Part shown: positions 56,102-64,000 of the stretch, one piece after another
Position numbering within the stretch: position 1 is the first letter of the stretch
Layout: each line of letters begins with the position of its first letter
Assembly: GCF_008830365.1 (NCBI RefSeq)
Contig: NZ_WBKI01000001.1
Span: 1,240,001 to 1,304,000, forward strand
DNA: 64,000 nucleotides
Direction: 5' to 3'
Origin: Serratia proteamaculans
GTDB lineage: Bacteria > Pseudomonadota > Gammaproteobacteria > Enterobacterales > Enterobacteriaceae
Made by a program: the position numbers and the translations under genes
The notes under the pieces: model-generated
Databases searched by the model: none
What the model was told of the DNA's origin: nothing
The model's input: the letters and a program-made list of their open reading frames with translations, nothing else

Positions 56102-57499
56102 ATGGCATCGATCAGTTCATTAGGCATCGGCTCAGGACTCGACCTCAACGGCTTGCTGGACAAGCTAAGCAAAGCGGAACAGCAGCGTCTGACCCCTTAC
56201 ACCACCCAGCAAACCAGCTACAACGCCCAATTGACTGCCTATGGCACCCTGAAAGGCTCACTGGAAAAGTTCGATAACCTGAGCAAAGAGCTGGCGAAAC
56301 CGGCGTTCTTCAACAATACCACCGCCAGCAAACACGATCAGTTCGCTATCACCACGACCGACAAGGCGGTGGCAGGCAACTACATCGTTAAGGTGATCGC
56401 GCTGGCTCAGCCGCAAACGCTGACCACCCAAACCCCTATTGCCAATCAGACAGAAACGTTGGGCACACCAGGCAGCAGCGACCGTTCAATCACCATTACC
56501 GCCGGCGATCCGCAAAAAGACGTGAAGATCCCCCTAAGCGACGACCAAACCTCATTGGTGGAAATGCGCGATGCGATTAACAACGCCAAGGCCGGCGTCA
56601 ACGCCAGCATCATGCGCGTAGGCGACAACGACTATCAACTGGCGATCAGTTCCACTACCACCGGGGCGAAAAATACCGTCTCGGTGCAGGTCAATAATGA
56701 CGATAAGCTGGGGGCTATCCTCAACTATGACTACAAGGCCAAAAGCGGTGCGATGAAGCAAACCGTAGCCGGTCAGGATGCCGAGATCGAGGTTAACGGC
56801 ACGCCAATTAAACGCAGCACCAACTCGATTGCCGATGCGTTACAGGGCGTCACTATCGACCTGAAAACCACCACCAAAACTGATGCACCACAAAACCTGG
56901 TGATCAGCACCGATAAAACCGGCACCGCCGATAAGATCAAAGCGTGGGTCGACAACTATAACTCGCTGCTGGACACCTTTAACTCGCTAAGCAAATTTAC
57001 TCCGGTCAAGACCGGTGAAGCGCAGAATGCCAAAAATGGCGCGCTGCTGGGCGATAACACCCTGCGTGGCATTCAGTCGTCGATTAAGAGCGCACTTAGC
57101 GCCGCACAAAACAACCCGGAACTGAAGGGTCTCGGCAATCTGGGTATCACCACCAACACCAAAACCAACAAGCTGGAGATCGACAGCACCAAATTGAACA
57201 AGGCCATTGAAGAGAAACCAGACCAGGTCACCAACTTCTTCTCTGGCAACGGTAAAGACACCGGCATGGCCACCGAGATCCATAACGAGATCCAGAACTA
57301 CATCAAGGCTGGCGGCATCATTGAGAACTCGACCAAAAGCATTAATACCAGCCTCGATCGCCTCAACAGTAAAATCACCACGGTGACGGCCAGCATTCAA
57401 AACACCATAGATCGCTATAAACAACAATTCGTTCAACTGGATACCATGATGTCCAAGTTGGGCAGTACAGGTAATTATTTAACCCAACAGTTCAAATAG
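56102..57499 (+). CDS. fliD: flagellar cap protein FliD
   Basis: 465 residues. The N-terminal FliD domain (ISSLGIGSGLDLNGLLDKLSKAEQQRL) and C-terminal domain (NTSLDRLNSKITTVTASIQNTIDRYKQQFVQLDTMMSKLGSTGNYLTQQF) form the coiled-coil that caps the filament and folds flagellin. AAGGAG is 6-8 nt before the ATG. It is the first gene of fliDST. Confidence 0.96.
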   Translation: MASISSLGIGSGLDLNGLLDKLSKAEQQRLTPYTTQQTSYNAQLTAYGTLKGSLEKFDNLSKELAKPAFFNNTTASKHDQFAITTTDKAVAGNYIVKVIALAQPQTLTTQTPIANQTETLGTPGSSDRSITITAGDPQKDVKIPLSDDQTSLVEMRDAINNAKAGVNASIMRVGDNDYQLAISSTTTGAKNTVSVQVNNDDKLGAILNYDYKAKSGAMKQTVAGQDAEIEVNGTPIKRSTNSIADALQGVTIDLKTTTKTDAPQNLVISTDKTGTADKIKAWVDNYNSLLDTFNSLSKFTPVKTGEAQNAKNGALLGDNTLRGIQSSIKSALSAAQNNPELKGLGNLGITTNTKTNKLEIDSTKLNKAIEEKPDQVTNFFSGNGKDTGMATEIHNEIQNYIKAGGIIENSTKSINTSLDRLNSKITTVTASIQNTIDRYKQQFVQLDTMMSKLGSTGNYLTQQFK

Positions 57500-57525
57500 A
57501 ACTTTTTAACCAGGTAATAAATCGC

Positions 57526-57936
57526 ATGTATAACCGAAGCGGAACTCAAGCCTACGCCCAGGTCAGTCTGGAAAGCGGCGTAATGAGCGCCAGCCCGCAT
57601 CAGTTAATCGTGATGCTTTTCGACGGGGCGCTTAGCGCCCTGTTACGCGCACGCATTCTGATGAAACAGGGAGATATCGCCGGCAAGGGGCTGGCACTGT
57701 CAAAGGCCATCAATATTATCGATAACGGCCTGAAAAGCGGTCTCGACCCCCAGCAAGGTGGCGAAATGGCCGATAATTTGGCGGCGCTGTATGACTATAT
57801 GAAGCGCCGCCTGATGCAGGCCAACCTGCATAATGACGAAGCGGCGATCGACGAAGTGGTCAAACTGCTGGAAAATATTGCCGATGCCTGGCGCCAGATT
57901 GGCCCCAATTATCACCCCTCTCAGGACGCCGTATAA
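57526..57936 (+). CDS. fliS: flagellin export chaperone FliS
   Basis: 136 residues, all helical. Typical FliS start ([35 protein letters not shown]) and [11 protein letters not shown] near the end. It binds the flagellin C-terminus in the cytoplasm and prevents premature polymerisation. Its stop overlaps the fliT start (TAATG). Confidence 0.96.
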   Translation: MYNRSGTQAYAQVSLESGVMSASPHQLIVMLFDGALSALLRARILMKQGDIAGKGLALSKAINIIDNGLKSGLDPQQGGEMADNLAALYDYMKRRLMQANLHNDEAAIDEVVKLLENIADAWRQIGPNYHPSQDAV

Positions 57937-58304
57937 TGGAACGTCAACAGCAACTGCTAGCCGCGTATCAACAAATATATAGTCTGAGCAGCCAGATGAT
58001 CGCCCTGGCGCAAACCGAAAGATGGGAAGACCTGATCGAATTGGAGCTGGCTTACGTGACGGCGGTGGAAAGAACCGCCGCCTTCACCGGTCAGGCCGGC
58101 CCGTCCATGGCGCTGCAGGAGTTGTTGCGCAATAAGCTGCAACAGATCCTGGACAATGAAACCGAGCTCAAACGCCTGCTGCAACAACGCATGGACCAAT
58201 TGAAAGAATTGATCGGCCAGTCAACGCGACAGAACGTGGTTAACAACACCTATGGCCAGTTTCACGACCGCGCCCTGCTGTTGGGAGAGCCGCAAATCAG
58301 ATAA
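57936..58304 (+). CDS. fliT: flagellar chaperone FliT
   Basis: 122 residues, helical, with the FliT pattern [27 protein letters not shown]. It is the FliD export chaperone and, when free, an inhibitor of FlhDC. Translationally coupled to fliS. Confidence 0.93.
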   Translation: MERQQQLLAAYQQIYSLSSQMIALAQTERWEDLIELELAYVTAVERTAAFTGQAGPSMALQELLRNKLQQILDNETELKRLLQQRMDQLKELIGQSTRQNVVNNTYGQFHDRALLLGEPQIR

Positions 58305-58651
58305 CCGCTTAACAATAATGATAACAGTAGAATAAATAGCAGCTTGCACTATTATTCTCCGGTTAAGTCAGGATATTAATCCATGGCATTTGAATTATAT
58401 ACATTAATCATATTGATCACCCCGGGCCCTTAAGGGGCGAATATATTGCCCCGACTAACGCGGGCGCAACATGCAACGCCCCCACGAGACGGATAAATAT
58501 TACGCCGACACGGACGTTTTCTGTTCAGCAGGAAATTGATTTTTGATAGATAAAACACGTCGTTGTGTTTCACAACGCATGGAAAAATGTTGCTCCAACG
58601 CCAATCAAAGCGTAAAGATATTCTCAGATAATGGCTGCGAAATGAATATCG
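58305..58651. other. region between fliT and the AraC-type gene, with a possible gene remnant
   Basis: 347 bp. An ATG at 58383 opens a 16-codon frame ending in LIILITPGP and then TAA. The ITPGP pattern is a hallmark of the start of LysE/RhtB exporters, so this may be a truncated relic; the following DNA does not continue it. The rest shows no gene. No clear terminator for fliDST was found. Confidence 0.4.
58561..58577. promoter_or_regulatory. palindrome upstream of the AraC-type gene
   Basis: CGTTGTG-TTT-CACAACG, a perfect 7-bp inverted repeat 75-90 bp before the start codon. It may be an operator; the binding protein is unknown. Confidence 0.4.
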
Positions 58652-59518
58652 ATGGAACGTACAATTAATCTTTGTCCTGGAATTGGTGCCTCGGCGCACA
58701 TCATTCAGCATACTGAATTATTATTCCCTTCAGTCTATTTTGAACAACCCCATCTGTATTTGGTACAGCAAGGCCACAAGCGCGTGCGTTGGCAACAGCG
58801 TGAAGTGGTGGCTCATACCGGGGAGTTGTTGATTATCGACGGAGGGCAAACCGTGGACATTGTTAACGAACCCTCAGAGGAAGGGGTATTCAGTTGCCAG
58901 TTGCTGACCTGCGATCCGTTACTGTTTGCGGCACAACCGATCCAGGCGGAAACCCTGGCCCCTACGGCCTTCGACCCGGTGTTGGCACTACGCAACCTGC
59001 CCTGCGCCCTGATGCACAGTTTTGAAACCACCAGCCTGGCGTTGGCGCTTAAACACCGTTTCCCTGCTGTCATTATTCGCCACAAAATGCTGGAGATTTT
59101 GCTGTGGTTGAAACAGTTCCATATCAACTTCGTGCATAACGAGGTTAGAAATTTAACCCAGAGGGTGCGACGTTGTCTGGCAACCGATCCGCACAACATC
59201 TGGACGGCGGCCGAGGTCGCGGACACCTTGTCGATGAGCGAGGTCATGTTGCGGCGCAAGCTGTCGGCGGAAAACACCTCATTGCGTAATCTGATGATCG
59301 ACGTGCGCATGAACAGTGCACTGACATTGTTACAGTCCACTGACTGGCCAATATCCGCCATCGCCCAGCACGTCGGTTACGAAAGCTCTTCCCGGTTCGC
59401 CGAACGCTTTCGCAAACGCTTCGGCTTTGCCCCCACCGCCATTCGCGGACATCAACGAGCCATGGAACCCAGTACCATTCGTCCCGACCATTTCAGCTTG
59501 ATGGAAGCGCGGGACTGA
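58652..59518 (+). CDS. AraC-family transcriptional regulator
   Basis: 288 residues. The C-terminal third holds the two helix-turn-helix motifs of AraC proteins (IWTAAEVADTLSMSEVMLRRKLSAENTSLRNLMIDVRMNSAL; PISAIAQHVGYESSSRFAERFRKRFGFAPT). The N-terminal part looks like the cupin-like effector domain of the group that includes EutR/GadX-type regulators (PHLYLVQQGHKRV...HTGELLIIDGGQTVDI). The target is unknown. It splits the flagellar gene cluster, and the ribosome binding site is weak. Confidence 0.88.
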   Translation: MERTINLCPGIGASAHIIQHTELLFPSVYFEQPHLYLVQQGHKRVRWQQREVVAHTGELLIIDGGQTVDIVNEPSEEGVFSCQLLTCDPLLFAAQPIQAETLAPTAFDPVLALRNLPCALMHSFETTSLALALKHRFPAVIIRHKMLEILLWLKQFHINFVHNEVRNLTQRVRRCLATDPHNIWTAAEVADTLSMSEVMLRRKLSAENTSLRNLMIDVRMNSALTLLQSTDWPISAIAQHVGYESSSRFAERFRKRFGFAPTAIRGHQRAMEPSTIRPDHFSLMEARD

Positions 59519-59641
59519 TGACCACGGGCGCAAGTTAAATCATTGAACAATGGAATCGTGGTTTATGCAGGTCGGGTTAGCGGAAAACCGCGGGGTGAGA
59601 TAGCATCGGCGATGCGTTAAAGCCATCAGGAGTGATAAACC

Positions 59642-59749
59642 ATGCTCAACGAAAAACTGCTGTTTTCTCTGGCCGTCTTGCTGCTTGGTATCTGGCTGCT
59701 GGGCCTGACGTACGAAGAAGACGCCATGCGGATACTGGCGGGAAAGTAA
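59642..59749 (+). CDS. very small membrane protein (35 residues)
   Basis: MLNEKLLFSLAVLLLGIWLL continues to a 35-residue protein with one transmembrane segment (about 5-23) and an acidic-basic tail (TYEEDAMRILAGK). AGGAG lies 9 nt before the ATG, and a good intrinsic terminator begins 8 bp after the stop, which together argue for a real transcript. I do not recognise the family. Confidence 0.6.
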   Translation: MLNEKLLFSLAVLLLGIWLLGLTYEEDAMRILAGK

Positions 59750-59757
59750 ATCAGCAA

Positions 59758-59783
59758 GGCCACAACCTGTGGCCCGTTTTTTT
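59758..59783 (+). terminator. terminator after the 35-residue ORF
   Basis: GGCCACA, 3-nt loop, TGTGGCC, then CGTTTTTTT. Confidence 0.85.
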
Positions 59784-59880
59784 AACTTTGTTTAATTAAA
59801 ACGCCTATGAGTACGACCAGCACCACCAAAATTAAAATACTCAATAGCCGCCATCTGCTTTCACTTTTGCTACTCATCAT
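59782..59880 (-). CDS. possible very small membrane protein (32 residues)
   Basis: The minus strand encodes MMSSKSESRWRLLSI followed by a strongly hydrophobic stretch of Leu, Val and Ile and the end IKQS: a positively charged N-terminus and one transmembrane helix. Only a poor GGA sequence lies before the double ATG (59880/59877). It converges on the 35-residue ORF. It may be real, but composition alone is weak evidence. Confidence 0.4.
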   Translation of the reverse strand: MMSSKSESRWRLLSILILVVLVVLIGVLIKQS

Positions 59881-60043
59881 CTTGTCCGGTAATTAACACA
59901 TCCTGTATCCCGGCAATTATAACCCCGTAACCCGTACGGCAATGTGAGTTGAAGCGGGGTTTCTGCCCGCTTACTCTGGCGATTGGTCGCCCATTTGTCG
60001 TTTCTGAGCTCGGAAAGTAATAGCAAGGGCCAAATAGCGACAA

Positions 60044-60358
60044 TCACACCGCCATATTCATCACTTCCTGGTAAGCAGAAACCAGCTTATTACGTACCTG
60101 CACGCCCATCTGCAACGAGATAGATGATTTTTGCAGATCGACCATCACGTCATTCAGGCTAATGCCAGGAACGCCGACCTCAAAATCCTGCGCCTGCTTA
60201 CGTGCGGTCTGCTGGGTATCGCTGATCTTGCCAATCGCCGCTTTCAGTTCGCTGGCAAAACTGATGCCTGGAGCACCAGCGCCTTGTCCGAGCTGCCCTG
60301 CCTGAATCGCCGTGGCTTGCAACTGTTGCAACACCCCTTCAATACCCTGAATTGCCAT
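60044..60358 (-). CDS. fliE: flagellar hook-basal body protein FliE
   Basis: 104 residues. FliE joins the MS ring and the rod. The C-terminal FliE signature is complete ([41 protein letters not shown]). The ATG at 60358 follows GAGGT at 5-7 nt; the frame is open to 60424. It is divergent from fliF, as in E. coli. Confidence 0.95.
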   Translation of the reverse strand: MAIQGIEGVLQQLQATAIQAGQLGQGAGAPGISFASELKAAIGKISDTQQTARKQAQDFEVGVPGISLNDVMVDLQKSSISLQMGVQVRNKLVSAYQEVMNMAV

Positions 60359-60541
60359 TGTGACCTCAATAAAAACGCGGCTACCGGCCCTTGTGGCGGC
60401 AGGCACTACTTTGATGCTGCACACCCTAACACAGCATTTTTATCCTAAAGCGGCTAATTAACTGCAAAAAACCCGGCTTATCGGGCCATCGAAATAGTAA
60501 GTAAGGGGAAATAATGGCATGCCCAGAAATGGGAGCGCCGC
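60359..60541. promoter_or_regulatory. fliE side of the fliE-fliF control region
   Basis: 183 bp before the ERIC element. The class 2 promoter of fliE is expected here. I could not place an FlhDC site or promoter hexamers with confidence. Confidence 0.35.
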
Positions 60542-60668
60542 TATACCCGTCGTCTTTCAAGTTGCAGCGTTGTTACCTGCACTCGCTCACCCCAGTTACT
60601 TACTCAAGTAAGCGCCTGGAGATGAGCGAGTTGGCCGCCTAGCTGCAACTTGAAAGGCATAGGGTATA
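60542..60668. repeat. ERIC element, standard 127 bp
   Basis: Ends TATACCCGTCGTCTTTCAAGTTGC and GCAACTTGAAAGGCATAGGGTATA form the inverted repeat. The core ACTTGAGTAAGTAACTGGGG (minus strand) matches the ERIC consensus, and the length is exactly that of the standard element. It sits between divergent fliE and fliF. Confidence 0.92.
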
Positions 60669-60792
60669 TTTATATGTGTATCAGGGAGTCTGTTTTGTCA
60701 CACAACGCTAACCACATCGTTCATCAGCCTGGCAGGGAGCTACGCCGTGGCCCGCACCGGATCCTGAGCGTCATTGAAGGACACTGGCTAAA

Positions 60793-62481
60793 ATGAGTGC
60801 TTCAATCTCCGCCACCGAAAACCGCGATAATGGTCTGCAAGCCCTGTGGGACCGTCTGCGCGCCAACCCGAAAATCCCACTGCTGATCGCCGCTTCCGCC
60901 GCCATCGCCATTGTGGTTGCGCTGCTGTTATGGGCAAAAAGCCCAGATTACCGCGTACTGTACAGCAACATTAACGATCGCGACGGGGGTGCCATCGTCA
61001 CCCAACTGACGCAGATGAACATCCCCTACCGCTTTGCCGAAAACGGCGCGGCGCTGCTGATCCCGGCCGATAAAGTACATGAAACCCGCCTGCGACTGGC
61101 GCAGCTAGGTCTGCCGAAAGGTGGCGCAGTGGGTTTCGAACTGCTGGATCAGGAAAAATTCGGCATCAGCCAGTTCAGTGAGCAAATCAACTATCAGCGC
61201 GCTCTGGAAGGCGAACTGTCACGCACCATCGAATCCCTGGGGCCGGTACAAAACGCCCGCGTGCATCTGGCGCTGCCAAAACCCTCGCTGTTTGTCCGCG
61301 AGCAAAAATCCCCTTCCGCCTCCGTGACCCTGACGCTGCAAGCCGGCCGCGCACTGGATGACGGTCAGATCAACGCCATCGTTTATATGGTTTCGAGCAG
61401 CGTTGCCGGTTTACCGCCGGGCAACGTCACGGTGGTCGATCAGTCCGGCCGCCTGCTGACCCAGTCTGACGGCACCGGGCGCGATCTGAACGCGGCACAG
61501 TTGAAGTACGCCGGTGAAGTGGAAAATCGCTATCAGCGTCGCATCGAAGCAATTCTGGCGCCGATGGTCGGTAACGGCAACGTCCGTGCGCAGGTCACCG
61601 CACAGATCGACTTCGCCACCCGCGAGCAAACTGACGAAGAATACCAGCCGAACCAACAACCCAATAAAGCCGCCGTACGCTCCAGACAGCTGAGCCAAAG
61701 CGACCAAATTGGCGGGCCGCTGGTCGGCGGCGTGCCGGGCGCACTGTCCAACCAGCCTAGCGCACCGGCTGCCGCGCCGATTGAAACCGCCAAACCGGCT
61801 GCCGGCACCAACGCCGACGCCGCCAAACCGAATGCCACGGCAACCCGCAGTGCGGCGTCAGGGCCACAGAATACGCGCAGTGATGAAACCACCAACTATG
61901 AGGTCGATCGCACCATTCGCCATACCCAGCAGAAGGCCGGGACGGTACAGCGGCTGTCGGTGGCGGTGGTGGTCAACTATCGCGGCACCGATAAAGAAGG
62001 CAAACCGCTGCCGATGAGCAAAGAGCAGTTGGCGCAGATCGAATCGCTGGTACGTGAGTCCATGGGCTTCTCCAGCAGCCGTGGCGATACCCTCAACGTG
62101 GTCAACACACCGTTTACCGATAACGAAATCACCGGCGGTGAACTGCCGTTCTGGCAAAGCCAAAGCTTTATCGATCGCCTGTTGGATGCCGGTCGCTATC
62201 TGCTGGTACTGCTGGTGGCCTGGTTGCTGTGGCGCAAACTGGTGCGGCCGCAGTTGCAAAACCGTCAGGCGGTACAGAAAGCCGCCCTCGCCACCGCCAA
62301 TGCGCCGATGGCCAAACCGGCCGACAGCAATAAACAGAGTAATGAGGAGCTGGCGCAACACCGCAAATCGCAGCAGCGCGTCAGTGCAGAAGTCCAGAGC
62401 CAGCGGATCCGCGAACTGGCTGAAAAAGACCCGCGCGTGGTCGCTCTGGTAATCCGCCAATGGATGAGTAACGAATTATGA
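60793..62481 (+). CDS. fliF: flagellar MS-ring protein FliF
   Basis: 562 residues. A first membrane segment (about 29-49), the ring-building motifs ([62 protein letters not shown]), a variable Ala/Pro-rich stretch (about 295-360), and a second membrane segment (about 465-485) followed by the FliG-binding C-terminus. The start follows a weak site. The stop overlaps fliG (ATGA). Confidence 0.97.
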   Translation: MSASISATENRDNGLQALWDRLRANPKIPLLIAASAAIAIVVALLLWAKSPDYRVLYSNINDRDGGAIVTQLTQMNIPYRFAENGAALLIPADKVHETRLRLAQLGLPKGGAVGFELLDQEKFGISQFSEQINYQRALEGELSRTIESLGPVQNARVHLALPKPSLFVREQKSPSASVTLTLQAGRALDDGQINAIVYMVSSSVAGLPPGNVTVVDQSGRLLTQSDGTGRDLNAAQLKYAGEVENRYQRRIEAILAPMVGNGNVRAQVTAQIDFATREQTDEEYQPNQQPNKAAVRSRQLSQSDQIGGPLVGGVPGALSNQPSAPAAAPIETAKPAAGTNADAAKPNATATRSAASGPQNTRSDETTNYEVDRTIRHTQQKAGTVQRLSVAVVVNYRGTDKEGKPLPMSKEQLAQIESLVRESMGFSSSRGDTLNVVNTPFTDNEITGGELPFWQSQSFIDRLLDAGRYLLVLLVAWLLWRKLVRPQLQNRQAVQKAALATANAPMAKPADSNKQSNEELAQHRKSQQRVSAEVQSQRIRELAEKDPRVVALVIRQWMSNEL

Positions 62482-63470
62482 GTCTGACCGGTACCGAAAA
62501 AAGCGCCATCCTGCTGATGACGCTGGGCGAAGATCGCGCTGCCGAGGTGTTCAAACACCTTTCCTCGCGTGAAGTTCAGCAGTTGAGTGGCACCATGGCC
62601 AGCATGAGCCAGGTCTCGCACAAGCAACTGCAAGAAATACTGCGCGAGTTTGAAGACGATGCCGAACAGTACGCAGCACTGAGCGTCAATGCCAGCGACT
62701 ACCTGCGTTCGGTATTGATCAAGGCGTTGGGCGAAGAGCGTGCCTCCAGCCTGCTGGAAGACATTCTCGAATCTCGCGAAACCACCACCGGCATGGAAAC
62801 GCTCAACTTTATGGAGCCGATGAGCGCCGCGGATCTGATCCGCGACGAACACCCGCAGATCATCGCCACCATTTTGGTCCACCTGAAGCGTGGCCAGGCA
62901 GCAGATATTCTGGCGCTGTTCGACGAACGCCTGCGCAACGACGTCATGCTGCGTATTGCCACTTTCGGTGGCGTGCAGCCGGCAGCGTTGGCGGAACTAA
63001 CCGAAGTGCTGAACAATCTGCTCGACGGCCAGAACCTCAAGCGCAGCAAAATGGGCGGGGTACGCACCGCGGCCGAGATTATCAACCTGATGAAAACTCA
63101 GCAGGAAGAGGCGGTTATCGACGCCATGCGCGAATACGACGGCGAACTGGCGCAGAAGATCATCGACGAAATGTTCCTGTTCGAAAACCTGGTGGAAGTC
63201 GACGACCGCAGCATCCAGCGCCTGTTGCAGGAAGTGGAAAGCGAATCCTTGCTGGTGGCGCTCAAAGGCGCGGAACAGCCACTGCGCGAGAAGTTCCTCA
63301 AGAACATGTCACAACGCGCGGCCGATATTCTGCGCGACGATCTGGCCAACCGTGGCCCAGTGCGTATGTCGCAGGTAGAGAACGAGCAGAAAGCCATCCT
63401 GCTGGTAGTGCGTCGTTTGGCAGAGAGCGGCGAAATGATTATCGGCGGTGGCGAGGACACCTATGTCTGA
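62478..63470 (+). CDS. fliG: flagellar motor switch protein FliG
   Basis: 330 residues. The N-terminal FliF-binding, middle ([25 protein letters not shown]) and C-terminal torque domain are all present, with the conserved charged ridge ([48 protein letters not shown]). Overlaps both fliF and fliH, so the three are translationally coupled. Confidence 0.97.
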   Translation: MSLTGTEKSAILLMTLGEDRAAEVFKHLSSREVQQLSGTMASMSQVSHKQLQEILREFEDDAEQYAALSVNASDYLRSVLIKALGEERASSLLEDILESRETTTGMETLNFMEPMSAADLIRDEHPQIIATILVHLKRGQAADILALFDERLRNDVMLRIATFGGVQPAALAELTEVLNNLLDGQNLKRSKMGGVRTAAEIINLMKTQQEEAVIDAMREYDGELAQKIIDEMFLFENLVEVDDRSIQRLLQEVESESLLVALKGAEQPLREKFLKNMSQRAADILRDDLANRGPVRMSQVENEQKAILLVVRRLAESGEMIIGGGEDTYV

Positions 63471-64000
63471 TCGCATTAACACCCTACCCTGGCAACCCTG
63501 GTCGCTCAATGACCTGAACGAACCCAAACCGGAGCTCGACCCCCTGCCGTTACCGGTGGTGGAAACTTACGGCGTTCCCCTGGACGACAGCGTCGTTCAG
63601 GAACAGCAACTGGCCCAGTTACGCCTGCAGGCAGAGCAACAGGGCCAGCAACTGGGTTATGCCGAGGGTCAGCAAAAAGGCTACGACGCCGGGTTCCTGG
63701 CTGGAATGGAAGAAGGCCGCCAACAGGGCTTGCTGGAGGCGCAGCAGCAACAGCAACCGCTGACTGCCCACTGGCAACAATTGGTGACCGAATTCCAGCA
63801 CACGCTGGACGCTCTCGACAGCGTGATCGCCTCGCGCCTGATGCAACTGGCGTTGACCGCCGCCAAACAGGTGCTCGGTCAGCCGCCGGTGTGTGATGGC
63901 ACCGCGCTGCTGGCGCAGATCCAACAGTTGATCCAACAGGAGCCGATGTTCAGCGGCAAGCCGCAGTTGCGCGTACATCCGGATGATTATCATCGGATAG
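63463..64000 (+). CDS. fliH: flagellar export ATPase regulator FliH, 5' part
   Basis: 179 codons before the window ends. The start ([17 protein letters not shown]) is typical of enterobacterial FliH. Next comes a Gln/Gly-rich segment with GxxxG-like repeats ([22 protein letters not shown]) and the coiled region. FliH controls the export ATPase FliI. GAGG is 6 nt before the ATG, which overlaps the end of fliG by 8 nt. Confidence 0.94.
   Translation, partial: MSDRINTLPWQPWSLNDLNEPKPELDPLPLPVVETYGVPLDDSVVQEQQLAQLRLQAEQQGQQLGYAEGQQKGYDAGFLAGMEEGRQQGLLEAQQQQQPLTAHWQQLVTEFQHTLDALDSVIASRLMQLALTAAKQVLGQPPVCDGTALLAQIQQLIQQEPMFSGKPQLRVHPDDYHRI

Noticed and set aside
58435-58453. GGGGC ... GCCCC hairpin after fliT as a terminator
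   Set aside because: The stem is only 5 bp, the loop is 9 nt and no T-run follows.
1-64000. CRISPR array, tRNA, rRNA, prophage or insertion sequence
   Set aside because: I saw no regularly spaced repeats, no cloverleaf with a CCA-type end, no rRNA sequence, and no transposase, integrase or phage gene. The only dispersed repeats are the ERIC elements.

Overview
The window is chromosomal DNA from an enterobacterium, most likely Serratia or a close relative. This is inferred from gene content and protein similarity recalled by eye, from the ERIC repeats, and from the GC-rich coding with AT-rich gaps; no database search was possible. Almost every gene belongs to a known enterobacterial family. 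The interest lies in how genes are fused, ordered and controlled.

Layout. 1-2.5 kb: the 5' part of a sugar-epimerase-like gene and an AT-rich stretch with a ToxR/CadC-type membrane regulator. 2.5-8.2 kb: narK, narX-narL and ychO, i.e. nitrate uptake and sensing plus an inverse autotransporter. 8.7-10.1 kb: an orphan prepilin-peptidase-like gene and a secreted PEBP protein. 10.1-22.5 kb: the assimilatory nitrate system on the minus strand (nasR, nasF, nasE, nasD, a fused nasC-nasB, nasA, cobA). 22.5-30.6 kb: an oligopeptide-type ABC transporter with two paralogous binding proteins, preceded by the LysR regulator gene cbl. 30.8-34.6 kb: chaC, chaB, a siderophore-interacting protein gene and chaA. 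34.6-36.8 kb: lpxO and phoH. 37.5-43.2 kb: a TonB-dependent receptor (pqqU/yncD) and the iron operon efeUOB. 43.4-49.4 kb: divergent putP and putA. 49.5-52.8 kb: the cystine/cysteine genes tcyN, tcyL, tcyJ, dcyD. 52.9-64 kb: flagellar genes fliZ, fliA, fliC, fliDST, fliE, fliFG and the start of fliH, with an AraC-type regulator and two very small membrane-protein ORFs between fliT and fliE.

How the parts work together. NarX-NarL senses nitrate, and narK carries a perfect FNR box. NasFED imports nitrate, NasA reduces it to nitrite, the NasC-NasB fusion supplies electrons and reduces nitrite to ammonium, and CobA makes the siroheme precursor. The region upstream of nasF shows a complete regulatory chain: an NtrC-type enhancer, an ERIC element, a sigma-54 promoter, two ANTAR-type hexaloop hairpins, and a terminator that NasR (encoded next door) would override. 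Iron genes carry Fur-like boxes (efeU and the SIP gene), phoH a Pho-like box, lpxO a PhoP-like box, putA/putP GTTGCA motifs, and fliC and fliD sigma-28 promoters with 15-bp spacers.

I found no CRISPR array, rRNA, tRNA, insertion sequence or prophage. No wholly new system is evident. The observations most worth checking are the nasC-nasB fusion with a retained internal ribosome binding site, the ERIC element between enhancer and promoter of nasF, the duplicated promoter of the two binding-protein genes, and the small ORFs near fliE.
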